From an uncultured Pirellulaceae bacterium (lineage in GTDB: Bacteria > Planctomycetota > Planctomycetia > Pirellulales > Pirellulaceae), in NCBI GenBank assembly GCA_938091115.1, contig CALKNI010000103.1, positions 1 to 38,962 on the forward strand: 38,962 bases of DNA, read 5' to 3'. Under the pieces are notes generated by a model. It was not told where the DNA came from. It searched no databases and was given only the letters and a program-made list of their open reading frames with translations. Positions 9,304-16,863 of this stretch are shown here, one piece after another (position 1 is the first letter of the stretch; each line of letters starts with the position of its first letter). Position numbers and translations under genes: made by a program.

Positions 9304-9987
9304 TCAATCCAAAAACATGATCTCGACAGTTCGGCCATTAGGAGGATTGGCTGCGAATCTGGCGTCGATTATTTCGATCCCAGATTCCAAGATTTCAATT
9401 CCATTTTCTGTGACTTCGATAACGGCCATCTGATCAAGCGGATCCGTGTTTGCGATTGCAGCTAGCGATGGGATTGGCTGAAGAGGTGCGGCTTGCCCGA
9501 TTAGATTGCGAATGGGACGTTTGTCGGTTGGGAAATTGTTCTCAGGTTGTAACCGTGCCCAATGGGCTGCTTCGCGGTTGTAAGGACTTTCATAATCAAA
9601 GTTTTTATAGCGGATCATATCCCAGAGCATTGTGCTCATTTCACACAGAGTTAAGCTTGGCACCCAGTGTTTTCCGTAGCCACCAAGACAAACCACCCCG
9701 TTGTTTGAGATGTTGGGATGAAAGATCTTTGTTTCCCAAAGCAACCCAGGTGCCAAACGAGGATAGGCAGAGCCTAGATCGACACTTACAACGTGTTTCG
9801 AAGTTACGTGGACTCCAGAAAAAGACGTTTTTTTAATCCCATCCCCGCGAAACGTTAGGCGATATTTTGTCGGTAGTTTTCGAGAAGAACCAGCGGTTTC
9901 AAATGAAAAAATAGAACTCTCCTCCTGGAGTTGTTTGAGTGATTCTAAATCGGATTGAAGGCGGCGGTCGCGAGGAGATTTTCGCAT
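9304..9987 (-). CDS. E2-like ubiquitin-conjugating enzyme with HPN motif
   Basis: This 227-residue protein carries a UBC fold at about residues 5-147. The active-site block is very close to eukaryotic E2s: H90-P91-N92, Cys100 in GVVCLG, then WVPSLTL (compare W-S/P-alpha-LT) and ESPYNREAAHW (compare DPLNPEAA). The HPN Asn normally stabilises the oxyanion and Cys100 would carry the thioester. A C-terminal tail of about 80 residues (150-227) ends NGRTVEIMFLD and has no recognised domain. It lies between the modifier gene (48 bases upstream) and E1 (73 bases downstream). Together with the E1 and Gly-terminated modifier this strongly supports true conjugation rather than sulfur transfer. Confidence 0.88.
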   Translation of the reverse strand: MRKSPRDRRLQSDLESLKQLQEESSIFSFETAGSSRKLPTKYRLTFRGDGIKKTSFSGVHVTSKHVVSVDLGSAYPRLAPGLLWETKIFHPNISNNGVVCLGGYGKHWVPSLTLCEMSTMLWDMIRYKNFDYESPYNREAAHWARLQPENNFPTDKRPIRNLIGQAAPLQPIPSLAAIANTDPLDQMAVIEVTENGIEILESGIEIIDARFAANPPNGRTVEIMFLD

Positions 9988-10035
9988 TTTTCTCTCTTAC
10001 ATAAATCTTTAAAAGACTGGTCAAACGTGGATTAA

Positions 10036-10323
10036 TTATCCCGCCACAATCTCGGGATAGATGATGAGATGATCTCCTTTTGAAACATTGGCGTTGACGA
10101 GGGTTTCACTTTCGTGAAGTCGCCTTCCCCCTTCTTTATGATCGAGGCTGTAGCTCATCGGCTGGCCATCCGGGCCGATAGTGGGCAAATTCATTTTTGT
10201 GATGATATTGGGAAGAATGCGTTGGACCGTGATCGATTCAGAAACGATGGCTTCCACACTTTTTGAGCCGGTTTGATCGAAAAACGTAACCTGCGTCCCC
10301 TGTTTTTCCGAGGTTTGCGTCAT
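10036..10323 (-). CDS. Ubiquitin-like modifier protein (YukD-like beta-grasp)
   Basis: This 95-residue protein is the first gene of the operon. The pattern is that of a ubiquitin-like beta-grasp: a strand pair (QVTFFDQTGSKSVEAIV), the helix TVQRILPNIITKMNLP, the strand MSYSLDHKEGGRRLHESETL and the closing strand KGDHLIIYPEIVAG. It ends in Ala-Gly directly before the TAA stop, so no propeptide has to be removed before activation. The layout resembles YukD/EsaB-type ubiquitin-like proteins. No cysteine is present. Its E2, E1, JAB and RING partners follow on the same strand. AGGAAAG lies about ten bases before the ATG. Confidence comes as much from context as from the sequence. Confidence 0.8.
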   Translation of the reverse strand: MTQTSEKQGTQVTFFDQTGSKSVEAIVSESITVQRILPNIITKMNLPTIGPDGQPMSYSLDHKEGGRRLHESETLVNANVSKGDHLIIYPEIVAG

Positions 10324-10387
10324 TTTTTAGCACTTTCCTAAATTTATCAGATCGCGAAGAAAAACTTGGATCCCCACCAAGCGTTTA

Positions 10388-10411
10388 GTCTGTTGCACAC
10401 AGCAAACAGAC
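10388..10411 (-). promoter_or_regulatory. Hairpin in the leader of the ubiquitin-like operon
   Basis: The minus strand reads GTCTGTTTGC-TGTGT-GCAACAGAC, a nine-pair stem with one bulged T, about 65-88 bases before the modifier start. It may be an operator or a 5' UTR structure of the operon. On the plus strand the same hairpin is followed by GTTTTT, so a weak plus-strand terminator is another reading, although no plus-strand gene precedes it. Confidence 0.35.
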
Positions 10412-10450
10412 GTTTTTCGACAAACCTCCCTTTATCTTGGCTAAAATTTA

Positions 10451-10492
10451 GAAAAAAAAGAGACCGCGCTGGTTTGTTTCGCGCCTCCGGTC
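10451..10492 (-). terminator. Terminator of the GNAT gene, insulating the ubiquitin-like operon
   Basis: On the minus strand, six bases after the acetyltransferase stop, GACC-(GGAG)-GCGC pairs with GCGC-GGTC and is followed by TCTTTTTTTT. This is a GC-rich stem with a clear U-tract. It implies that the acetyltransferase transcript ends here and that the modifier-E2-E1-JAB-RING genes use a promoter within 10324-10450. Confidence 0.7.
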
Positions 10493-10497
10493 AATCC

Positions 10498-11052
10498 TTA
10501 CTCTGTTTTATCCAGAAAATCACGGGCAAGCAGCCCGTAGATGTGCACATCTTCAAATTGATTCCACTTGCGGATGTGGCCCTTTCGCGTTCCCTCGAAG
10601 CTCATCCCAATTTTTTTAAGAACCTTACCTGAGGCAGGGTTTTTTACGAAATGTTGAGAGGTAATCCGCGCGAATCCAAGTTCTGTGAAGCCATAGCTAA
10701 CGAGGCAGTTAGCGGCTTCGGTTGCGTAGCCCTGATTCCAGAAATTAGGGCCAATCCAATAACTCAGCTCGGCTCTGTGATGTTGCTTGTTGGCGATCAG
10801 TTCCACCGTTCCAATCAGTCGCCCAGTTTCCTTTTGGCAGATGGCCAGAACATAGGCTTCGCCTATTTGCCAGCGATCGTGGTTTCGATCAATCCAGCGA
10901 GAGGCCTCTCCTTTTGGATAGGGGAAGTCAATGGATTCTGTATGGGCGGCCAGTGTCCGGTCATTCAACAATTGCTCGATCACCTCTGCGTCCTTGACGA
11001 GCAGTGGTCGCAGTCGGAGCCGCTCGGTTTCTAAAGAATTGAGGTCATGCAT
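10498..11052 (-). CDS. GNAT-family N-acetyltransferase, RimJ/RimL-like
   Basis: This 184-residue protein shows the RimJ/RimL pattern: N-terminal ETERLRLRPLLVKDAEVI, the strand LIGTVELIANKQHHRAELSYWIG, the acetyl-CoA loop NQGYATEAANCLVSYGF, then NPASGKVLKKIGMSFEG. The family transfers acetyl groups from acetyl-CoA to protein N-termini or small amines; the substrate cannot be read here. It is on the same strand as the ubiquitin-like operon and upstream of it, but a strong terminator follows it, so a joint function is unlikely. Confidence 0.88.
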   Translation of the reverse strand: MHDLNSLETERLRLRPLLVKDAEVIEQLLNDRTLAAHTESIDFPYPKGEASRWIDRNHDRWQIGEAYVLAICQKETGRLIGTVELIANKQHHRAELSYWIGPNFWNQGYATEAANCLVSYGFTELGFARITSQHFVKNPASGKVLKKIGMSFEGTRKGHIRKWNQFEDVHIYGLLARDFLDKTE

Positions 11053-11437
11053 AAAGGGGCTATCGGGATGAACGATTTTCAGCTGAAATCCAAGACGAGA
11101 TTCAATCTGAAACGCCTGCTTTCTTGGAGAGCCCTATTGTTGCAGCAATTCCTTCCAATGGGCAGACACTCACCCACTTAAAGCCGTGCTTTTGCGTGAC
11201 TATCTCTAGTTGATTCGATTGGAAATGAAAATGGCCGCCGTTCTGAAGTCCCCTTGTTTCGCCTATGGGGCGTAGCCTGATTATGAGGGTTGTACGGGTC
11301 GCTTTGGATAAAAAAGAAGCTTTGAATTGGTGGTAATTCGCGATCAGCTAAATCTTGACCTAGGTTTCCGTAAAGGGCCAGGAAGCCTTCAGCGAACTTT
11401 GCTGCCCCCAGTTTGGCAATTATGACTGAGATCAATA
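11053..11437. other. Divergent intergenic region
   Basis: This 385-base gap lies between the acetyltransferase (minus) and the unrecognised 248-residue gene (plus), so promoters for both should be here. A minus-strand open frame enters it from 11597, but it is unlike any family, overlaps the plus-strand gene and is rejected. No tRNA, repeat or convincing operator was seen. Confidence 0.4.
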
Positions 11438-12184
11438 ATGAGTTATTTAAATCGCTTCTTTCAGGAAGTATTCGACAATAATCCGCTCCCTTCGATCGGA
11501 AGCAGTTTCGATCAAGCGACCGATGCGCAGATGGCTGCTCATTTAAAAACCGATCAGTATGATTCGTTTCATTTAACCGAGGCAATCCGCCCGGCAATGG
11601 ATTTGAAAATCAAGCCGAGTCAAGGTTATCGCCACGATACTTATGTCGATCAGGAAACGAAGACAAAAGTACCGGTTATCATGGCGGCCGCATCGCGAGA
11701 GCAGCTATTTCCACTTTTCATTCGTCTAATTGAACGGCTCGGCCCTGTTGTTGATGTTGTTCTTGAGTCCAGCCATACCCGAGGTCAGGGGGGACATTTA
11801 AATCTCTACCGAGAACACATCGACATATCGGTGCTGACAAGTATCTTGTGGGATTTTGAAGATCTGTTGCTTAACGATGGGTGCACTGGTATCGCAGTTT
11901 TGAACCCTAACACCCCGCAGGAAATTCAATTTGAAGAGCACAAGTTATTGATTGTCTACGGCAGTCCATTGGAGCCATTTGAGTTTACTCTCGAGTCTCA
12001 TGGAGTTGGCGAGAATGAAGGAATTAAATTCATTAGGGAAGCTGAGCACATTCATTCGTCATCAGATGAGTTTGCCGAACAATTTTCTCAATTAAAAACT
12101 GCGCTGGGATTAGATGGTGATCATGGAATGCCAAAACAATCTCGAGGTGGGGATAACGAGGGGGAATACGGCGAAACGATTTAA
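11438..12184 (+). CDS. Conserved-looking protein of unknown function
   Basis: This 248-residue soluble protein has no signal peptide or membrane segment, and I do not recognise its family. Residues 75-190 look like an alpha/beta domain (VPVIMAAASREQLFPLFIR, VVDVVLESSH, ISVLTSILWDFEDLLLNDG, CTGIAVLN, KLLIVYGS). The last 50 residues are acidic and Ser/Gly-rich and probably disordered. The repeated pattern of a helix followed by a short hydrophobic strand, with LLIVYG near the end, suggests a small sensor or binding domain, but this is guesswork. It is a single-gene transcript, ending 43 bases before a strong terminator. Confidence 0.75.
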   Translation: MSYLNRFFQEVFDNNPLPSIGSSFDQATDAQMAAHLKTDQYDSFHLTEAIRPAMDLKIKPSQGYRHDTYVDQETKTKVPVIMAAASREQLFPLFIRLIERLGPVVDVVLESSHTRGQGGHLNLYREHIDISVLTSILWDFEDLLLNDGCTGIAVLNPNTPQEIQFEEHKLLIVYGSPLEPFEFTLESHGVGENEGIKFIREAEHIHSSSDEFAEQFSQLKTALGLDGDHGMPKQSRGGDNEGEYGETI

Positions 12185-12227
12185 ACGCAACTCTTTTGAT
12201 TATCGCACTTGTCTTTTCGCGATCTAG

Positions 12228-12275
12228 TCTGCTGTAGCCTCCTTTCTCAAATTGGGCTTCAGCAGATTTTTTTTT
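12228..12275 (+). terminator. Intrinsic terminator
   Basis: TCTGCTG-T-AGCC pairs with GGCT-T-CAGCAGA (eleven pairs with one T-T mismatch) across a loop of about 15 bases, followed by nine T residues. It lies 43 bases after the stop of the 248-residue gene and ends its transcript before the convergent propeller gene. Confidence 0.85.
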
Positions 12276-12319
12276 AGGTCTCCATGTTTTGGGCGTTGAT
12301 GTTTTTGAATAGCTCTCTA

Positions 12320-13414
12320 TTAAATACGAGTGAGTTTGGTGATCCTTCCAGTCTGAACCCACTCGGCAACAAAGATGTTTCCCTCGCTGTCAAAACAGGC
12401 ATCGTGTGGGTGTACGAATTGTCCATCGACCCAAAGTTCTGGTTTTCTCCGTAAGTCTTTTACTGAATTAACTCGTTCAACTGCCTCTCCGAGGCGCCCA
12501 ACAATCTTGTTGTTTTCATCAAGGAGCGTTATCCGCGCTTTTAATTCAGGGATCATCATGATGTTTTTATAAATATCGATATTGGCGGGAAGACCGTAGC
12601 CTGTCAGAGTTTCAATGTATTCCCCGTCCATGGTCAGGTATTGGAGAGTATTGTGGCTACGGTCAGTAACGATGATCGAAGGTTCTCTGCCTTTTCTTTG
12701 GTCAACCCACAATCCGTGGCATAGGTTGAATTTCCCCTCGCCCTTTCCGGTTCCGCCAAACAGTCGTATCCATTTCCCGTCTTTATCAAAATGGTGAATG
12801 CAATGGGCGCCGTATCCATCTGCGAGCAGGAATCCTCCGTCGTCTAAAAATGCAAAATTAGTAGGCAAAAATCCTTTGCGCGTCCAATTAGCTTGGGTAG
12901 AAGTGTTTTCTCCTGACTGATAAATACCCGATTCCATAGGAGCTTTTTGATACCAAACAGTTTCCCCCATGAGAGTCATTTTTGAAAAACACTTGACCTG
13001 TTGATAGGCAGCGACGTAGAGGAACTCCTCGTTCCCCTCTTTGCGTATCTCAATTCCGTGGCCTCCCCCTTGAAACTGACAGCCAAACGCCCGGATGAAT
13101 TTTCCCTGCGGATCGAACACAAAAATAGAGGGATGGTCTTTAAGGTTTGCTCGGCCTTCGTGAATGACATAAAGATTATTGGCCGAATCGACGGCGACGT
13201 TATGAGTGGTTTGCCAATGGTATTTTTTCGGCAGCTTGGCGAATTGATGGTCAACCTTGTATTGGAATTCTCCTTCACCCGTCACAATATCTTTTGCGTG
13301 ATTTTTGGAGATGGCTGTCGAAGCCACACCACTGAGTGGGCTGAGTGATGTTGCTGTTGCGAAAGAGGCCAGTGATGTTGACAGGAAGTTGCGGCGCGTG
13401 TGATTAGTCTTCAA
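12320..13414 (-). CDS. Tat-exported NHL-type beta-propeller protein
   Basis: This 364-residue protein starts with a twin-arginine signal: HTRRNFLSTS followed by a hydrophobic region and a likely cleavage site after about residue 30. The mature part has repeated NHL-like strands, for example VAVDSANNLYVIHEGR, DPQGKFIRAFGCQFQGGGHG, FDKDGKWIRLFGGTGKGEGK, CHGLWVDQRKG and HPHDACFDSEGNIFVAEW. This suggests a six-bladed propeller acting outside the cytoplasm. Planctomycetes carry many such proteins, some near peptidylglycine monooxygenase-like enzymes, but no catalytic residues can be assigned here. It is convergent with the preceding gene. Confidence 0.82.
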   Translation of the reverse strand: MKTNHTRRNFLSTSLASFATATSLSPLSGVASTAISKNHAKDIVTGEGEFQYKVDHQFAKLPKKYHWQTTHNVAVDSANNLYVIHEGRANLKDHPSIFVFDPQGKFIRAFGCQFQGGGHGIEIRKEGNEEFLYVAAYQQVKCFSKMTLMGETVWYQKAPMESGIYQSGENTSTQANWTRKGFLPTNFAFLDDGGFLLADGYGAHCIHHFDKDGKWIRLFGGTGKGEGKFNLCHGLWVDQRKGREPSIIVTDRSHNTLQYLTMDGEYIETLTGYGLPANIDIYKNIMMIPELKARITLLDENNKIVGRLGEAVERVNSVKDLRRKPELWVDGQFVHPHDACFDSEGNIFVAEWVQTGRITKLTRI

Positions 13415-13667
13415 TTGAGTTGTTCCCTAAGTTCATCCGATTATTCGACCGAAAATTCTTTTGTGCTGATTGTGACTTCTGTGGTGCGGTCATGCAATAA
13501 AAATAAGAAACGCTGTCTCAAGAAAAACTAAGAACCTATCTGCGGAGTCCGATTTCGATTTGCCAGGTTTACTGCGGCGGTTGAAAAGTCAAATGACGGA
13601 GACTTTGTCTTCCGGACGCAAATGGGGACGCCGATTTGTCCGCTGAGCACCAAAGATTGCGAGTCGT
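13415..13667. other. Intergenic region between permease and propeller genes
   Basis: This 253-base stretch follows the permease stop on the minus strand and precedes the propeller gene. An open frame reaching from 13528 into the permease gene is a shadow. No ATPase gene, which would be expected next to an FtsX/MacB permease, is present here. No clear terminator was found. Confidence 0.4.
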
Positions 13668-14990
13668 CTATTCGTGGCGTAAGGCTTCGATCGGATCGAG
13701 TTTTGCAGCGCGAATGGCAGGGTAGGTACCAAAAATCAGTCCAACAACCAAGGCGATTAGAAAAGCCAAAGGTATGGACGGGAGGACGATAATTGGAGTC
13801 ATGTCGCGAACAGAATCCGGAAGGCTTAGGATGGTTGCTGGGAACCAAAGAATTAGGAATTCTCGTACCCAAATCACTACCCAAGGACAGGCGAGGCCGC
13901 CGAGAATCCCTGTCAAACCACCAACGGTTGAAAGCACGACTGTTTCTACTAGGAATTGGAGTATGATGTCCGCGCGGTTGGCTCCCAGGGCTCGCCGAAT
14001 GCCAATTTCGCGCGTTCGTTCGGTAACGGTTGCTAACATGATATTCATGATCCCAATGCCACCTACAACCAGCGAAATTGCCGCAATCAGTCCCATGAAC
14101 GCCATAAACATCAGACGCGTCGTTCGGGCTTGTTCGAGTAATTCGAGTGGTGTGACGATGGCAAAATCTTGCTCGTCGTGTCGACTCTCCATGATCGACT
14201 GAATAGCGATTGAGGTTTCAAGTACATCTTCAATGTTCTTTACACGAAAGGTAACTTGGCTGATTTGAACAACTTCGTTGACTCGGGTCCCTGCGCTTCG
14301 CTCCATGGTCCAGTCACCAATGCGACGCCAGAAAGTTGTCAGTGGAGCGTAAACGTCGTCGGTAAAATCTTGCGCTTCGAGTGAACTGCCAACTGCGGCC
14401 ATGATGCCTCTAGGCTTGGTAACTCCCACAACGCGGTAGGGCATGTTGCGGATGAGGATTACGATTCCAATACATGACTTCAACGGTCTCAATGATTTGG
14501 CAACTTCGTAGGAAAGCACGCACACATTGTCATCATTGGCAATGTCAGGAGCTTCGATAAATCTTCCTTCATGAAGATCGAGTTTCAGTACATCGTCATA
14601 TTCCGGCGTGCAGCCAATAAAATGGACGGCCCTGTCCGTTTCCCCATAGTAAAGCTCGCGCTGGGCATCCCTGATTTGAAGGGCTTGATCGATTGAGGTT
14701 ATCGTGCTCGAGAGAACGTCGAAGTCATCGCGTGTAATTCCATAAACTGCCATGGATTCCTGAGAGAGTTCTTCGGTAACAGGTTTTACGCTGCGGAGAA
14801 TAATATTATTGGTTCCAAGTTCCTCAATTTGTTGTTGGACTTTTTGGCTGATTCCCTCGCCAATTGCGAGCAGCCAAATAACGCTGGCGATTCCAATGAA
14901 AATACCAAGTACAGTCAAGCCGCTTCGCATTGGATGCAAGGCGAGGCTCTTGGTACCAATTTTCCAGATTGTCGGTCGCAGTAGTTTCAT
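13668..14990 (-). CDS. FtsX/MacB-type ABC transporter permease
   Basis: This 440-residue protein has the MacB-type layout: one N-terminal membrane helix (RSGLTVLGIFIGIASVIWLL), a periplasmic domain of about 240 residues, then three membrane helices. The conserved cytoplasmic motif ERTREIGIRRALGA lies between helices two and three. The protein ends with AAKLDPIEALRHE, the usual tail of the family. Such permeases work with an ATPase and often an HlyD-type adaptor to export lipoproteins, peptides or drugs. The adaptor gene is 70-80 bases upstream on the same strand. No ATPase gene is adjacent, so the ATPase must be encoded elsewhere. Confidence 0.9.
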   Translation of the reverse strand: MKLLRPTIWKIGTKSLALHPMRSGLTVLGIFIGIASVIWLLAIGEGISQKVQQQIEELGTNNIILRSVKPVTEELSQESMAVYGITRDDFDVLSSTITSIDQALQIRDAQRELYYGETDRAVHFIGCTPEYDDVLKLDLHEGRFIEAPDIANDDNVCVLSYEVAKSLRPLKSCIGIVILIRNMPYRVVGVTKPRGIMAAVGSSLEAQDFTDDVYAPLTTFWRRIGDWTMERSAGTRVNEVVQISQVTFRVKNIEDVLETSIAIQSIMESRHDEQDFAIVTPLELLEQARTTRLMFMAFMGLIAAISLVVGGIGIMNIMLATVTERTREIGIRRALGANRADIILQFLVETVVLSTVGGLTGILGGLACPWVVIWVREFLILWFPATILSLPDSVRDMTPIIVLPSIPLAFLIALVVGLIFGTYPAIRAAKLDPIEALRHE

Positions 14991-15060
14991 GGCGCAAACA
15001 ATTGGGAATCAGAGCGGAGTGAACTCAGTTGGCGATGGTGACGAGGGAAAGCGAACGCGA

Positions 15061-16470
15061 CTACGGAGATGACGGGAAATCAATTGCATCACGATAGGTG
15101 TCGGCATCGACGAGAATTTCTTCTCCAGCGCTGAGTCCCTTGGTGATGACCGCAAACTTATCATTGTTTGAACCGATGCTTACTAATCTAGGTTCGATTT
15201 TGCCTGCTTGCGTTTTGACGATTACGAAGTAGGTGTCTTTTCCTTGGAGCACCAGGCTGGAGACAGGTGCCATAACAACATTTTCCTGTTGCTCTACAAA
15301 TATTTCGACCTTCCCTCGCAAACCACCGCGAATCAATGGACTTAATTCAGTGATGTCGACGAAGACTTCATACTCAATTGGAGCTTGATAGTAGCGTCGG
15401 GGTAGTGGAAACGAGCTGACTCTTCGGACGACTCCTGCGATTGGGATTTCAGGCGCTGTGTCAACTCGGACTTCGACTCGCTGCCCGACCTTGACCTTGT
15501 TAATTTTCGAGTCGTTGACTTTTGCATTGACCTGCATTTTTGAGGGATCGGGTAGATAGAAAATTTCTTGGCCGTCACGAATTGACGCGCCTTCTTCAAT
15601 CACAATTGAAGAGTCTCGCCGATCGGAATCGTTTGCGTAAACCACGGTTCCCGCTTGAGGAGCGACGATGCGACAACTCTCGACCTGGCGGAGGTATTCG
15701 GATTCCCGTTGTTTACTCAGATCTAAACGGTACTGAGAGGCTTCGAGCTGTGCGGCTTGCTGTTTAATTTCAGAAGTCAGTTCAGCAGTCTCTCGATCAC
15801 GGCTAAACTCTTGATAGATTCGAAGTTCTTCTTGAGCGAGTATTAGCCTTTCCTTCGCGGTTTCTGCTGCAAATTTTTCAGCTTCTTTTTGAGCGTTAGT
15901 CGCATAGCCTTTGCGACTGAGCTTCAGAATGTGTTGATATTTGTCGAGGGCTCGGTTTTCGTTTTCTTTGGCGACATTAATCTCTGCATTCAGTTTTGCG
16001 ACTTCCTGATGATACTTTCCATTCTCAAATTCGCGTAGTTTCCCCCGAGCTGCTTCGAGTTGGCTTTCCGCCTTGAGAACGTCAGACTTATCTTTGGCTA
16101 CGACAATTCTTCTTTCAATTAATTCTTCCTTTAAAAGCGAGTCGTCCAGCTGACATAGAAAATCGCCTTTTTCTACTTTGGTCCCTTCCGGAACTAGTTC
16201 TAAAATTGCAACGCCTTCCCTGCCTCGCGATTTCACACGGCAGCGGATTTCGATATTACTCGAACTTTCGATATCACCGACTTCATTAACGGACGCTATG
16301 AATTTACCCTTAATTGCGGTGAACGTAATCGCGTCGGCCCCGATACTCGCTTGCTTGTCACCGTAATTTCGCATAAGTAGCGATCCGACGACGACGGTGC
16401 TGCAAAGTAGCAAGGCTACTAAAATTATGAGTTTTACAATTCCTGTTCGATGGTTCATGGATGTGTTCAT
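15061..16470 (-). CDS. HlyD/MacA-type periplasmic adaptor protein
   Basis: This 469-residue protein begins with a short basic segment and a membrane anchor (IVKLIILVALLLCSTVVVG). A lipoyl-like half-motif (VPEGTKVEKGDFLCQLDDS) precedes a long coiled-coil hairpin at about residues 105-255. The second lipoyl half (CRIVAPQAGTVVYA), a beta-barrel (VKVGQRVEVRVDTAPEIPIA) and a membrane-proximal domain (LSAGEEILVDADTYRD) follow. This matches adaptors that couple inner-membrane ABC exporters to an outer channel. It is the upstream gene of the permease pair. The frame opens at TTG 16485; ATG 16470 is preferred and ATG 16458 is possible. Confidence 0.88.
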   Translation of the reverse strand: MNTSMNHRTGIVKLIILVALLLCSTVVVGSLLMRNYGDKQASIGADAITFTAIKGKFIASVNEVGDIESSSNIEIRCRVKSRGREGVAILELVPEGTKVEKGDFLCQLDDSLLKEELIERRIVVAKDKSDVLKAESQLEAARGKLREFENGKYHQEVAKLNAEINVAKENENRALDKYQHILKLSRKGYATNAQKEAEKFAAETAKERLILAQEELRIYQEFSRDRETAELTSEIKQQAAQLEASQYRLDLSKQRESEYLRQVESCRIVAPQAGTVVYANDSDRRDSSIVIEEGASIRDGQEIFYLPDPSKMQVNAKVNDSKINKVKVGQRVEVRVDTAPEIPIAGVVRRVSSFPLPRRYYQAPIEYEVFVDITELSPLIRGGLRGKVEIFVEQQENVVMAPVSSLVLQGKDTYFVIVKTQAGKIEPRLVSIGSNNDKFAVITKGLSAGEEILVDADTYRDAIDFPSSP

Positions 16471-16863
16471 TACTGGCGGAATCAAATTACTTTCATTTGA
16501 ATACCGAATTACGAAGTGATTATTTTAAAGTTTTTCCGATTTCATGATGTCCGAGAAGGGGCGATTATTTACCCGAGCCTTCGTTAATCAAGTTATTTTA
16601 AGGGAAAGCTAGTGAGAGTCGTTTTTTACAAGCTGCAGATATAATTGGTAGATTATGAGAGCCCGATTCTACTGCAAATAAACGCAGTTTATCCCATACT
16701 TTGCTGATTTCGTCTCTGGAGAGCTGGTTTTTCGAAGCTCGACTTGCCTAATCCGATTTTTCCGAATCTCTCGTCGAATTGAAAATCTATGGCCATGGGA
16801 ACTAATTCAGGCCGGAACTGGGGGCGACTACTCGGACAAGGTTCCATTTTGTATGATGACAGA
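16471..16863. other. Divergent intergenic region
   Basis: This stretch separates the adaptor gene (minus) from the response regulator (plus). It should contain both promoters. The only structure noted is a short inverted repeat GAGCT-N10-AGCTC at 16721-16740. No convincing -24/-12 element was found. Part of it (from 16789) would become coding if the longer response-regulator start is used. Confidence 0.35.

Noticed and set aside
8964-9465. Plus-strand open frames inside the E1 and E2 genes
   Set aside because: Shadows of well-supported minus-strand genes; no family sequence in the plus-strand translations.
10498-11052. Acetyltransferase as a sixth component of the ubiquitin-like operon
   Set aside because: A strong terminator lies between it and the modifier gene, and RimJ/RimL-type acetyltransferases are common neighbours without a link to such systems.
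11178-11597. 139-residue minus-strand open frame upstream of the 248-residue gene
   Set aside because: It overlaps a better-supported plus-strand gene, has no recognisable motif and low-complexity composition, and its start region lies inside the other gene.
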